Shown: positions 48,867-57,568 of the stretch, in pieces
How the letters are laid out: each line of letters starts with the position of its first letter
How positions within the stretch are numbered: the first letter of the stretch is position 1
Assembly: GCF_030160275.1 (NCBI RefSeq)
Contig: NZ_BSOA01000044.1
Span: 1-64,000 of the forward strand
Reading direction: 5' to 3'
Source: Dyella flagellata
Lineage (GTDB): Bacteria; Pseudomonadota; Gammaproteobacteria; Xanthomonadales; Rhodanobacteraceae
Length of the DNA: 64,000 nucleotides
Notes under the pieces: model-generated
Told to the model about the DNA's origin: nothing
What the model saw: the letters and a program-made list of their open reading frames with translations, nothing else
Databases searched by the model: none
Made by a program: the position numbers and the translations under genes

Positions 48867-49949
48867 ATGAAAGCATCGTTAGTTTTGGCAGCTGTTATCA
48901 CGACCCTGGCCCTGACTGGATGCGCCGCCCTGCCTGGGCAGCACATCTCCATGCACGGTCCCGAACAGAGCCATATCCAGATGGTTCAGGTCACGCCTGA
49001 ATGGCTAGCGAGCCAGCCAGCCGAGGAGCCGGCGGCCATTCCCCCAGAGTTGCTGAGCTATCAGCCCGAGCCTTACCGCATCGGACCCGGCGATATGCTT
49101 TACATCACCGTGTGGGATCACCCCGAATTGACGGCGCCGGCTGGTTCCCAGCAGCAGACCAGCGCCAACAGCCGCCTGGTGCGCTCGGACGGCACACTGT
49201 TCTATCCCTATGTCGGCACCGTCAAGGCACAGGGCATGACCATCGATGAACTGCGCCAGGAATTGACCTCCAAGCTCACCAAGTTCGTACCCAAGCCGCA
49301 AGTTGACGTGGCCGTCACCAGTTACGGTAGCCAGCTCATCACTTTGCAGGGGGCGTTCACCAAGACGGATCCGCAACAAAGCACCACCATTCCGCTGACG
49401 CTCGGGCAGGCGATTGGCACCGCCGGCATCGACTACACCCATGCGGACATGTCGGACTTGGTGCTTTCACGCGAAGGCCACGATTACCACCTGGACCTGA
49501 ACACGCTCAGTAAGGCCGCTGAACAGCGCATCTACCTGAAACCTGGGGACCGCCTGTTCATGACCTACAACGACAACAAGGAGGTTTACGTGCTGGGTGA
49601 AGTGCTGCGCCCGCAGGCCGTTCAATTCCGGACCGATGACATGTCACTTACCCAGGCACTGGGGCGCGTCGGCGGACTGGACCCGATCACCGCCAGCAGC
49701 AAATACGTCTATGTCATCCGTGGCGTGAAAGACCTGGCGCACCAGCCGGCAACTGTTTACCAGCTCTACGCTCGCTCCCCCACCTCGTACGCAGTGGCGG
49801 ACAACTTCCACGTGCGCGCCGGCGACGTGGTGTGGGTGGGTGCGGCAGCCATCACCCAATGGAGCCGCTTCCTGAGCCAGTTGGTGCCGCTGGGCAGCCT
49901 GGTCAGCAGCGCAGCCGTGGCCCATGGCGGTACCAATAGCGGACTTTGA
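48867..49949 (+). CDS. wza: Polysaccharide export outer-membrane lipoprotein Wza
   Basis: Starting at MKASLVLAAVITTLALTGC (48867) behind GGAG, the 360-residue protein has the lipobox LTGC and then the Poly_export domain (PYRIGPGDMLYITVWDHPELTAP; RLVRSDGTLFYPYVGTVKAQGMTIDELRQEL). SLBB domains follow (ITLQGAF...; VYVLGEVLRPQAVQF). The C-terminal segment (FLSQLVPLGSL), amphipathic in E. coli Wza, would form the outer-membrane helix barrel. Wza octamers form the channel through which Wzc delivers polymer. An intrinsic terminator lies 23 bp downstream, so wza is a one-gene transcript. Confidence 0.94.
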   Translation: MKASLVLAAVITTLALTGCAALPGQHISMHGPEQSHIQMVQVTPEWLASQPAEEPAAIPPELLSYQPEPYRIGPGDMLYITVWDHPELTAPAGSQQQTSANSRLVRSDGTLFYPYVGTVKAQGMTIDELRQELTSKLTKFVPKPQVDVAVTSYGSQLITLQGAFTKTDPQQSTTIPLTLGQAIGTAGIDYTHADMSDLVLSREGHDYHLDLNTLSKAAEQRIYLKPGDRLFMTYNDNKEVYVLGEVLRPQAVQFRTDDMSLTQALGRVGGLDPITASSKYVYVIRGVKDLAHQPATVYQLYARSPTSYAVADNFHVRAGDVVWVGAAAITQWSRFLSQLVPLGSLVSSAAVAHGGTNSGL

Positions 49950-49972
49950 TCGACAGCCTTGTCGCTTTGCTT

Positions 49973-50002
49973 GGGCGCCGTCGGAGCGGCGCCCTTTTTT
50001 TT
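49973..50002 (+). terminator. Rho-independent terminator after wza
   Basis: GGGCGCCG - TCGGAG - CGGCGCCC is followed by eight T. A perfect 8-bp stem, 6-nt loop and U-tract begin 23 bp after the wza stop. Confidence 0.93.
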
Positions 50003-50010
50003 CGCCCGAT

Positions 50011-50271
50011 TTATGGGCCTGAACGTAACCGCGCAATCTCGGCGTAGGCCGCATCCAGTTGATCGCGCAAGGCCTGATTGCTCTCCAGCAACTGCTGAAT
50101 TTCCTGGCACTGCGTAATCACCGAACGAAGCACATCGCATTTCACCGTTACATGGCGTGCACGGTACGCGCGCATGCGTTCAGCCGCGGACTTCGCCTTG
50201 CCGGTCGGCGGACGCCCGCGGCGCGGCCTAAGCGACATGGCAATCGTCCCTGGGTCTCTTGGGTCGACCAT
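50011..50271 (-). CDS. Small AT-hook-like, coiled-coil DNA-binding protein
   Basis: The 86-residue protein has GGGGAG 8 nt before its ATG. The N-terminal third is strongly basic with an AT-hook-like core (RPRRGRPPTGKAK, containing RGRP), then AAERMRAYRARHVTVK. The C-terminal half is a predicted coiled coil (LLESNQALRDQLDAAYAEIARL). This basic-region plus zipper-like layout suggests a dimeric DNA-binding protein, by architecture only; I do not recognise a named family. A perfect 20-bp palindrome lies 44 bp upstream of the ATG and could be its own operator. Context: next to a REP-type transposase, so it may be a passenger of that mobile region. Confidence 0.6.
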   Translation of the reverse strand: MVDPRDPGTIAMSLRPRRGRPPTGKAKSAAERMRAYRARHVTVKCDVLRSVITQCQEIQQLLESNQALRDQLDAAYAEIARLRSGP

Positions 50272-50314
50272 GGTGTAACTCCCCTGATGCTGGTTGAGAT
50301 TTGGCGGCCCGAAA

Positions 50315-50334
50315 TTATCGTAACGTTACGATAA
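50315..50334. promoter_or_regulatory. Perfect 20-bp palindrome upstream of the AT-hook gene
   Basis: TTATCGTAACGTTACGATAA is perfectly self-complementary and lies 44 bp upstream of the small gene's start, where an autoregulatory operator would be expected. A transcriptional repressor binding as a dimer is the simplest reading. Confidence 0.5.
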
Positions 50335-50390
50335 AAGCAACAAAAAAATGCCGCGCAGGCCGAGGCAGATTGCGCTGCAAACGATTTGTG

Positions 50391-50415
50391 TAGACGGGGG
50401 ATGGCAATCCAAGCA
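50391..50415. repeat. Degenerate REP unit
   Basis: GTAG-ACGGGGGATGGCAATCCAAGC keeps the GTAG head and the GGATGGCAATCC palindrome core of the REP family, with changes in the outer stem. It lies in the 540-bp gap (50272-50810) that otherwise holds the palindrome and GGACATCC repeats and no credible gene. Confidence 0.5.
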
Positions 50416-50460
50416 CCGCTTGCGCGTCAGGCATGGCAAAGCCAGGCTTGGTGCTTTTTA

Positions 50461-50592
50461 CTTCAGGACATCCTTGCTCTTCTCTTACTTTAGGACATCC
50501 AGCAATTGCTTCAGGACAGTTAGTTATTTCTGAGTGCTTTTACTCTTTGGATTTACCTCTAGACATCCATCTTTCTTACTTCTGGACATCCA
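50461..50592 (+). repeat. Cluster of AGGACATCC repeats, left of the transposase
   Basis: The motif GGACATCC occurs at 50466, 50492 and 50584, with variants AGACATCC at 50561 and AGGACAGT at 50513. Each copy is preceded by a CTTACTT/CTTC-type pyrimidine stretch, so the unit is roughly CTTACTTYAGGACATCCA, spaced 20-50 bp. The same motif appears inverted on the other side of the transposase gene. Confidence 0.7.
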
Positions 50593-50810
50593 TTGTTTGT
50601 ACTGCAGTGCGCGATCCCCTCTGCACGCCAGATCTTACATGCGTGAACCTCTATACTTTCCCCCTAAGCGCCACACAGCCTTTAGCTAGGCAACACTTTA
50701 TTACTTAAAGAGTCCCGCCAATTCACAGTCGCCCCCAACGAAGGAGGTAGCGGCGTGAGTTTTCGGGGAGGCATCGATCTATAGCCTCAAACGAGGCAAA
50801 TATCCGACAA

Positions 50811-51788
50811 TCATCCTCCGTACGCGGGCCGTCTTGGCCTTCCCACTCCCTTTAGCCAGCACTGCCCCAACGCTCTTGCCTTGGCCATCAAGGACTCCGC
50901 CGTTCCTACCGCCCGCCAATATCGGTTCTCGATGCCCAACAATTGCGATTGCCACTGACGCTCGCGCAAGCCAAGCCGTGTCAGCCCTGCGGGCGCCTCC
51001 GGTGCGATCGACCCACGTTTATCCTCACGCACCATCCGGCCACTCCAATCCACCAGCTCCAGGTATTCAAGCGTTCGCAGGGAAAGCGCAGGCATCAACG
51101 ACAAGCCTGCCAAAGGGCGTAACGCTTCACTGAGAGAAGTCACCCTAGCCTCCGCGTTCTTCAAGCGGCGGCGGATCGATGTGTATTCTGAGGTAGCCAG
51201 ATCGGTTGCCATACCGGCACGGATAGGGTTCAAATCCACATAGGCCATACAGGCCAGCAGCGCCTGCTCATCAAGTAAGGCCTGGCACTTGAAACGACCC
51301 TCCCAGAAGCGGCCCGTACAACCATCCTCGCGGTTCGCCTGACGTGCAATGGGCTCATTCAAGCAACGCATGAACCATGACACGCTACCCAAACGACGAC
51401 GTAGCTCCGCCATCCGCTCCGGATCACTTTGTAGGCGCTGCGCCTTTTCCTGGCATAGCCGTTCGTCAATCGCCTCGCCGACCCGAACCGGAAGCAATCG
51501 AACCCAGCGTTCGGCCACTTCCTCATCCGACCAATTCTTGACCGCCTGTGGACTCACATGCAGCACGACGTGCACATGATTGCTCATGACTGCATAGGCG
51601 TAGAGCCCTACCCCAAAGCACTCGGTCAACGCCAGTAATCGTTCCTCCACCCAAGTCTTCCGGTGCTCATAGGAGCGACCGCTATACGCGTCTTCTCCGC
51701 AAAGGAAGGCGCGGCGCACGCAGCGGGAAACGCAGTGGAAGAATCCTTCTGTTTCTGGGTCGACGATTTGGCGGCGCGGGTAGGTCAT
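50811..51788 (-). CDS. REP-associated tyrosine transposase-like protein (Y1/HUH family)
   Basis: The 325-residue single-strand DNA transposase is related to IS200 TnpA and RAYTs. The N-terminus GFFHCVSRCVRRAFLCGED is the family's entry motif. The HUH metal site is NHVHVVLHV (His-Val-His in YAVMSNHVHVV). The segment YVDLNPIRAGMATDLATSEYTSIRRR carries the conserved N-P-x-R and the likely catalytic Tyr in SEYTS. It is longer than classic ~200-residue RAYTs because of a C-terminal extension. No terminal inverted repeats of an IS are present. Instead, inverted clusters of GGACATCC repeats flank it, and GTAG REPs occur elsewhere in the window. All catalytic motifs look intact. Confidence 0.88.
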   Translation of the reverse strand: MTYPRRQIVDPETEGFFHCVSRCVRRAFLCGEDAYSGRSYEHRKTWVEERLLALTECFGVGLYAYAVMSNHVHVVLHVSPQAVKNWSDEEVAERWVRLLPVRVGEAIDERLCQEKAQRLQSDPERMAELRRRLGSVSWFMRCLNEPIARQANREDGCTGRFWEGRFKCQALLDEQALLACMAYVDLNPIRAGMATDLATSEYTSIRRRLKNAEARVTSLSEALRPLAGLSLMPALSLRTLEYLELVDWSGRMVREDKRGSIAPEAPAGLTRLGLRERQWQSQLLGIENRYWRAVGTAESLMAKARALGQCWLKGVGRPRRPAYGG

Positions 51789-51860
51789 GCCACCACGCTA
51801 CGTCCAGCCGCAAGCCGATGACATCAGTCAATGACCCGCGCAGTCGTCGGCGAAAGACTA

Positions 51861-51955
51861 TTTTTGTGGATGTCCTGGATTAAGATCCTGAATTAAGATC
51901 AATAAATAGGATCATGGATGTCCTGGACTAAAGGATTATGGGTGTCCTGGATTGA
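51861..51955 (-). repeat. Cluster of TGGATGTCCTGGA repeats, right of the transposase
   Basis: GGATGTCC (reverse complement of GGACATCC) occurs at 51868 and 51916, with GGGTGTCC at 51940, each followed by TGGA. The block ends 6 bp before the GH20 stop codon. With the left cluster it forms inverted flanks around the transposase gene. Confidence 0.7.
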
Positions 51956-51960
51956 AAGGT

Positions 51961-54210
51961 TTATTGGACGAGTATTTCGTCGGCGAACAGCCAGGTGTTC
52001 TTTGCGCCGTCCGGGAAATCCGCCGGCACTGTCTTGTGTTGCGTGGCCTTGATGCGGAGGTACCGGGCGGTAACTGCCTGCTCCGAATGGAAGCGCAACG
52101 ACTGCTTGTGTGCAGAAGCAGCCAAATCGACGCTCAAAGTGGTGCTGTAGAGTGATTTCCAATGCTTACCGTCGGACGACACTTCATACGTGACCGCTTC
52201 TGGCAGCAGGATGCGCGAATTGGGCTCGAACAGGAAGCCCACGTCGATCGTATGGAAGCCTGTCTCTTTCTGCAGGTCGATCGTAGCGTCCAGGTCGCTG
52301 TCATGCCACGCTGCCCAGCGGCCATCATGAAAATCCGTGCTGCCGATGACACCATCGACCAGCGCATCGCCCGATGCGTACTCCTTCGCTGCCGGTTGCG
52401 CGAACGTGATGGGATGACCTGAGGCCAGATTGTCCACCAGCGTAAAGATGGCAGCGTTGTCGTAGCGCAGACCATCGCGGAACGGAGTCACTTTCAGCGT
52501 ACCCGCGTGCGGAATGATCACCGCATCGTCGAACGAAGGCGACGTTGCCGTGGGTTCGGAACCGTTGGTCGTATAGTGATTGTGTAGATCGCCGAACCCA
52601 CGCTTGGCTTGCAATTGCCAATGGCCATGCGCTGCATCGAAGCTCACGGCATAGGTCGCCACGAGCTTGTCTTCCGGTCCGTAGGCCACCTTTTGCGCAT
52701 CCAGCCAGCGGTACTGCGCCTTCAGACGCTGCTCGAAATCCGCATAGGCGGCATCGTCGTGCCTGCCCGTCCAGAGATTTTCCGCGAAAGCAAGCAGGCG
52801 CGGATAGAGCTTGGATTCGGCGTTGTAGGGGTTGGCACGCTCGCTCCACAACGGTGCTTCGGCGCCGAGAATCTGGGCGCGGTGCTCGGCAAAAAGCCTG
52901 TCGTCGTCCGGCGTGCTTGGCGACGCAGGGCTGGTGATGTCGGTGTGGTAGATGCCTTTAAGGGTCAGCACGTCCAGCGGCGCGTCCAGGTAGAACGGCC
53001 CGGCCATGATGATGCGATTGCCGTTGAGCAGGGCCTTGCGCATCACGCTATTGCCGAGCCACATGCGCCAGACTTCCACGATGGCGCTCTTGTCCGCGCC
53101 ACCCTCCAGGATCTCGTCCCAGCCGATCATGGTCTTGCCCTTGTCGGCGATATAGTTCTGCATGTGCTTGATGAAGTAGCTCTGCAGCCCCTCCTCGTCC
53201 TTCAGACCCTGCTCGTGCATCAAGGCCTGGCAGGCATCGCAGGCTTTCCAACGGTCTTTGGGCGCTTCATCGCCTCCGATGTGCACGTACGGCGAAGGGA
53301 ACAAGGCTATGGTCTCGTCCAGCACGTGCTGCAGGAACGTGAATGTCGCCGGTTTGCCGACGCAGTAGATATCCTTGAACACGCCCCAGGTAGTGGCGAC
53401 CTTGAGCGGCTGCTGGGTGCAGGAGTATTCCGGATACGCAGCCAGTGCCGCCACGCTGTGTCCGGGCATCTCGATTTCAGGAATCACCGTGATGTTGCGA
53501 AGCCGCGCATAGTCCACGATCTCGCGCGCTTCGGCTTGCGTGTAATAGCCGCCGTAGCGGCTGCCGTCGGCCTCGGTGCGCCAGGCGCCAACTTCGGTGA
53601 GCTTGGGATAGCGGTTTATCTGCAGGCGCCAACCCTGGTCCTCGGTGAGATGCCAGTGGAAGGTGTTGAGTTTGTAGTAGCTCAGCAGATCGAGCTGTTT
53701 CTTGATGAAGGAAACCGGGTAGAAGTGGCGCCCCACGTCGAGCATGAAACCACGGTAAGCGAAGGTCGGAGCATCGCTAACCTGCACTGCGGGAATGGCC
53801 GCCGACTCGCCGCGCTCAAGCGGCAGCAGCTGACGCAGGGTTTGCACACCCCAAAACAGCCCCTTGTCGGTCGACGCCTGGATGATGACACCCCGCGAGG
53901 TGACCGAAAGCCGATACGCCTCATCGCCTTTGACGGTGGGATCGATCGCCAGCACGATGCCGTGCGCATGCTTGCTTTCCGATAGCCGGATGCCGGACTG
54001 ATCACGGACCGCATCGCGCAAAAAAGTGACGATTTCGCGCGCGCGCGCATCGTTCGGAGCGTCGATGCCGGTGCTCGCCTCCAGCCGATAACTCCCCTGC
54101 CCAGCTTCTACATGTTGCGGTTCGGGGATGATCGAGATCTCGGCGGACGCAGCAAAGCTGGTCATCAGGATCGAGGCTGCAAGGCAGCAAGCAAGCAACG
54201 ACTTGAACAT
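51961..54210 (-). CDS. Beta-N-acetylhexosaminidase (GH20) with C-terminal F5/8-type domain
   Basis: The 749-residue enzyme starts after GGAG with a signal peptide (residues 1-23, ending ASA), so it is periplasmic or surface-located. Residues ~25-145 are the GH20 N-terminal domain. The catalytic barrel begins at FAYRGFMLDVGRHFYPVSFIKKQLDLLSYY and contains FHWHLTEDQGWR, IPEIEMPGHS and the catalytic pair D314-E315 (HIGGDEAPK) of substrate-assisted hydrolysis. A region after ~550 carries a chitobiase-like C-terminal domain (HYTTNGSEPTATSP). The last ~130 residues (DLQKETGFHTIDVGF...ARYLRIKATQ) look like a discoidin/CBM32 module. It releases terminal GlcNAc or GalNAc. It follows the TonB-dependent receptor gene. 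Confidence 0.94.
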   Translation of the reverse strand: MFKSLLACCLAASILMTSFAASAEISIIPEPQHVEAGQGSYRLEASTGIDAPNDARAREIVTFLRDAVRDQSGIRLSESKHAHGIVLAIDPTVKGDEAYRLSVTSRGVIIQASTDKGLFWGVQTLRQLLPLERGESAAIPAVQVSDAPTFAYRGFMLDVGRHFYPVSFIKKQLDLLSYYKLNTFHWHLTEDQGWRLQINRYPKLTEVGAWRTEADGSRYGGYYTQAEAREIVDYARLRNITVIPEIEMPGHSVAALAAYPEYSCTQQPLKVATTWGVFKDIYCVGKPATFTFLQHVLDETIALFPSPYVHIGGDEAPKDRWKACDACQALMHEQGLKDEEGLQSYFIKHMQNYIADKGKTMIGWDEILEGGADKSAIVEVWRMWLGNSVMRKALLNGNRIIMAGPFYLDAPLDVLTLKGIYHTDITSPASPSTPDDDRLFAEHRAQILGAEAPLWSERANPYNAESKLYPRLLAFAENLWTGRHDDAAYADFEQRLKAQYRWLDAQKVAYGPEDKLVATYAVSFDAAHGHWQLQAKRGFGDLHNHYTTNGSEPTATSPSFDDAVIIPHAGTLKVTPFRDGLRYDNAAIFTLVDNLASGHPITFAQPAAKEYASGDALVDGVIGSTDFHDGRWAAWHDSDLDATIDLQKETGFHTIDVGFLFEPNSRILLPEAVTYEVSSDGKHWKSLYSTTLSVDLAASAHKQSLRFHSEQAVTARYLRIKATQHKTVPADFPDGAKNTWLFADEILVQ

Positions 54211-54250
54211 CCGTAAAACTCCACTTATTCAAAGCCTACCGCTGAAAGTA

Positions 54251-54279
54251 AGCGAGCCCGGCTTTTGGCCGGGCTCGCT
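54251..54279. terminator. Hairpin between the receptor and GH20 genes
   Basis: AGCGAGCCCGGC - TTTTG - GCCGGGCTCGCT forms a perfect 12-bp stem 18 bp after the receptor's stop and upstream of GH20. The U-tract on the minus strand is weak (TACTTT), so partial termination or differential expression of receptor over hydrolase is likely. Confidence 0.6.
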
Positions 54280-54296
54280 TGGCTTTACAACTTACA

Positions 54297-57200
54297 TCAA
54301 TCGATCTTGTAGTCGAAGTTGAGGAACATTTCGCGACCGTTGTACTCACTACCGGTCTGCCCCGTCGTCACGAACTCAAAGCCGCCGGCGTAGTACGGAA
54401 TCGAAGACACGCGGTCGAAGATATTGTTCACCGTGAGCTTCAGCTTCGCCTTGTCATTGATCTGGTAACCGATCGAGGTGTTCCAGGTAATCCACACCGG
54501 CGTATGGCCCTGGTACGTAGTATCGGGAATGGTGACGGGGTTGCCATTGACGTTCACCTGGCAAACACCGGTGGCAACCGACTCGGTACCATTTTGCACC
54601 GTGATCATGCTCGGCTGGATGCCATTGGGCAGCGTATTGCAGCTACCGTAGTTCGGCGCGCGCATGCCACCGTCGCGTACACCGGAGATCGACACGTCCC
54701 AGGCGCCCTTGTGCCAGTCACCAATCCACGTGATCCTGCTCGCCACATTGTTGTAGCGGGTGTTTTGCAACTGGTCGGAAGCCAGCACACGCTGCTTGTA
54801 CGAGAGGTTGTCGGTGTAGTTGATGCTGGCGCTGAAGTTACCCCAATCGTCGGTGTGCAGCTTGTAGTCCAGCGAGGCATCGATACCGCCCACGTACAGC
54901 GAAGCCTCGTTGATCGGGCCGGACTGCTCGCCGGTGATTTGGCCAGCCGCGTTGCGCTGGACCATCTGGGTCACCATCTGGCAATACGCCGAACCCGGCA
55001 CATGCGCCGTATACGTGGACACAGCCGATGCACCGTTTGCCTGCAGGCCGGTAAGGCAACCAGCCTCGTCGACCAGCACGGTACCCGGATCGAGGTACTC
55101 GATGGAGTTGTCCACGCCCATGTGCCAGTAGTCAGCCGAGAACGACAGGCCCTGCACGCCCGGAATCTGCCACACGAAACCGTAGGTCCAGGAATGGCCG
55201 GTCTGCGGCTTTAGCAAGCGGCTGCCGCCCGTGGTCAAGTTGTACCACTGCGATTGCGGACGCTGCACCGTGCTGCACCAGGTGCTGTTCGCCACGCCAT
55301 TCTTGATGGCGTTGATGCACTGCAAGGGATCGACATAATCACCGATCGGCGAGGTGGAGCCGGTCAGGTAAATGGCCTGCATGTCCGGCGCCTTGAAGTT
55401 GGTGCCGTAGCTGCCGCGCAGCAGCAGCCCATCATACGGACGCCATTCGAGGCCGGTATTCCAGGTACGGGCGATATCGGCACGGCTGGCGTCGTGGTAC
55501 TTGTCCAGGCGGCCGGAGATGGTCCAGGTCACCGAATCCAGCACCGGTACGCGGAACTCATTGCCCACCGAATAGCGCTGGCGAGTGCCGGCACCGGTGA
55601 GATACGCCCCGAACGGATTCTGGAAGTCGGCGGTGGCTCCACGCGCATCGGGTGAGAGTCGGAAGCCGTTGTGCGCCGCTTCCACCACGGCCGCCCAGCC
55701 GATCGAGTCGTTGCTCACCCATGGCAGCTTGAACAGGTCGCCGTTGATGCGGAATTGCACCTGGTCCAGCCAGGATGAGGAGGTGTTCTCACCGTTGACC
55801 GCGAATTGGCTGTATTGCTGCGGCGTGATCGGATTCCACCACTGCTGCCAGTTCATGGCGTAAATGGGGAGGGTGGTGCTGCCGCCACCATTGACGGCGC
55901 TGTTGCCCGAAACCGTGGTAGTGCCCAATTGCGGCCCGAGGAAGAAGGCGCTCATGGCATTGTTGTCAATGCCCGTGTAATCCTCACGTACGATGTACTT
56001 CTGGCTGTTGAGGTTCAAGTCCCAGTTGAACCGGTTGTCATCGAAGGCGCCGCGCAGACCGGTCTGAATGTTCCAGTTTTGCTCACGGTCGTGGGTGTTG
56101 GCCGAGGTGCCCATTTCCCGCGCCGTCAACTGGCGAATGGCCTGACTGATGACCTGCCCCGTGCTCTGGTCATAGAACGCACCGGTGCCGAAACCGTTCA
56201 GCTGAGTGTTGGAGATGCCCACCGTGTCGTACAGGGCCACCGAGCCATAGAGCTGCAGGCTGCTGTTCTTGAAATCGTACTCGCCGGCCACGTAAGCGTT
56301 GTTGCTGCGGCTGCCAGGCGTCAGTACCCAGTTCTGGAACAGGGCCGGCTGCGAGCAGTAATAACCATTGTCGGTCACGCCGGAAATCTGGGTGCCGTTG
56401 GTGGTAACGCTATAAGAGTGACTCAATTGCGAGTTGGTGAACTTCCCGCAGGTACCCGGCGGTGCGATGTACTGACCATTGCCGTTCTGTGCGGAGAGGG
56501 CGATGGCGCCAGCCGCGTCGTACTGGTAACCGAACATGCGCGAAGCCGGGCTCCACGAGCCGTAGCCGGCCGATGCCACCGAATCCTGGTACGGACGATC
56601 CATACCCCACAGCGCGGTGCGGTTGGACTTCTCCACGTTGTACAGGACGTGCCAGTTTTCGCCGGACTTGCCGCCGAAGAAATTGATGTCGCCATAGGCG
56701 CGGCCACCGCGGGTGGCGCCGCCGCCGGTAACCTGCACTTCGTCACCCTGGTAGTTCTTTTTCAGGATCACGTTGATTACACCCGCCACCGCGTCCGAGC
56801 CGTAGATCGAAGAGGCGCCGGAGGCCAGCACTTCGATATGGTCGACCATACCGATAGGAATGTTGTTGTAGTTCTGGAAGTTGCTCTGCTTGTTCAACGG
56901 CTGCGGGTAATCCACGATGCGATGGCCGTCGATCATCAGCAAGCTGAAGCCGGGGCCCACATTGCGCAGGTTCACCGAGCGCGCATTGACCGAGCTGGAA
57001 CCCCACGAGGCCGGGTCCGAGGTCTGCTGACCCACCTGCGGCAACGAATCGAGGAATTCATACAGCGTGGTGAAGCCTTGATCCTTGATCTGCTGGCCGG
57101 TGATGGACACCACGGGAGTCGGCCCTTCAACCTCCACGCGCGGAATCATCGAACCGGTCACGACGACCGCCTTGAGTTCTTTCGCATTCGGGCCGTTCTG

Positions 57201-57338
57201 CGGCTGATTGCTGGAAGACGTGCTCTGCTGCTGATCGCTGCCCGCCGTCGTCGACGTCTGCGCGACCGCATATGGCGCAAACAGCGCCAGTGCCAAAGAA
57301 CTAGCCAGTACGCCACGGCGTACGCGAATGATGTTCAT
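54297..57338 (-). CDS. TonB-dependent outer-membrane receptor
   Basis: The 1013-residue receptor has a strong ribosome site (GGGAGGGGA) and a signal peptide ending AVAQ (~residue 27). A Ser/Gln/Asn-rich linker leads to a TonB-box-like ELKAVVVTGS. The plug domain shows TPVVSITGQQIKDQGFTTLYEFLDSLPQ, RNVGPGFSLLMIDGHR and VDHIEVLASGASSIYGSDAVAGVINVIL. The C-terminal 22-strand barrel runs to LNFDYKID. This long type with a GSMIPR plug start is common in Xanthomonadales glycan-uptake loci. Flanked by GH20 and a sugar kinase, it probably takes up a GlcNAc-containing oligosaccharide (inference). Confidence 0.93.
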   Translation of the reverse strand: MNIIRVRRGVLASSLALALFAPYAVAQTSTTAGSDQQQSTSSSNQPQNGPNAKELKAVVVTGSMIPRVEVEGPTPVVSITGQQIKDQGFTTLYEFLDSLPQVGQQTSDPASWGSSSVNARSVNLRNVGPGFSLLMIDGHRIVDYPQPLNKQSNFQNYNNIPIGMVDHIEVLASGASSIYGSDAVAGVINVILKKNYQGDEVQVTGGGATRGGRAYGDINFFGGKSGENWHVLYNVEKSNRTALWGMDRPYQDSVASAGYGSWSPASRMFGYQYDAAGAIALSAQNGNGQYIAPPGTCGKFTNSQLSHSYSVTTNGTQISGVTDNGYYCSQPALFQNWVLTPGSRSNNAYVAGEYDFKNSSLQLYGSVALYDTVGISNTQLNGFGTGAFYDQSTGQVISQAIRQLTAREMGTSANTHDREQNWNIQTGLRGAFDDNRFNWDLNLNSQKYIVREDYTGIDNNAMSAFFLGPQLGTTTVSGNSAVNGGGSTTLPIYAMNWQQWWNPITPQQYSQFAVNGENTSSSWLDQVQFRINGDLFKLPWVSNDSIGWAAVVEAAHNGFRLSPDARGATADFQNPFGAYLTGAGTRQRYSVGNEFRVPVLDSVTWTISGRLDKYHDASRADIARTWNTGLEWRPYDGLLLRGSYGTNFKAPDMQAIYLTGSTSPIGDYVDPLQCINAIKNGVANSTWCSTVQRPQSQWYNLTTGGSRLLKPQTGHSWTYGFVWQIPGVQGLSFSADYWHMGVDNSIEYLDPGTVLVDEAGCLTGLQANGASAVSTYTAHVPGSAYCQMVTQMVQRNAAGQITGEQSGPINEASLYVGGIDASLDYKLHTDDWGNFSASINYTDNLSYKQRVLASDQLQNTRYNNVASRITWIGDWHKGAWDVSISGVRDGGMRAPNYGSCNTLPNGIQPSMITVQNGTESVATGVCQVNVNGNPVTIPDTTYQGHTPVWITWNTSIGYQINDKAKLKLTVNNIFDRVSSIPYYAGGFEFVTTGQTGSEYNGREMFLNFDYKID

Positions 57339-57430
57339 CTTGTCCCCTCCCGGTGAAAAATGTATCCGTCTTGCCGCCCCGACACTTTCAAGTGCACGTC
57401 GAAACCGGCTTTTGTGGGTCTGTTGTGAGC

Positions 57431-57449
57431 GCTCCGAAGTGGTCGGAGC
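57431..57449. promoter_or_regulatory. Inverted repeat upstream of the receptor gene
   Basis: GCTCCGA-N5-TCGGAGC lies ~100 bp upstream of the receptor ATG. It could be an operator or a leader hairpin. No matching copy was seen upstream of the other hydrolase genes. Confidence 0.25.
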
Positions 57450-57541
57450 TACCTTGCTGCAAACATCGACGATGTATGGAAGTTCTGCACGTGCCTCCGC
57501 TTAAGGTTTCGGCAACACCAGCTTCCGTGTCGATGCGGTAA

Positions 57542-57568
57542 AGGGAACGTCGAGCCTCGCCGTTCCCT
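57542..57568. terminator. Hairpin at the glk stop codon
   Basis: AGGGAACG/CGTTCCCT forms an 8-bp stem with an 11-nt loop. Its right arm overlaps the end of glk. Only a short TTTA follows on the minus strand, so it is a weak terminator candidate before the receptor gene. Confidence 0.4.

Noticed and set aside
55806-57356. A 516-codon plus-strand frame, and 52609-53985 (458 codons)
   Set aside because: They lie antisense to the TonB-dependent receptor and GH20 genes, whose domains are unmistakable.
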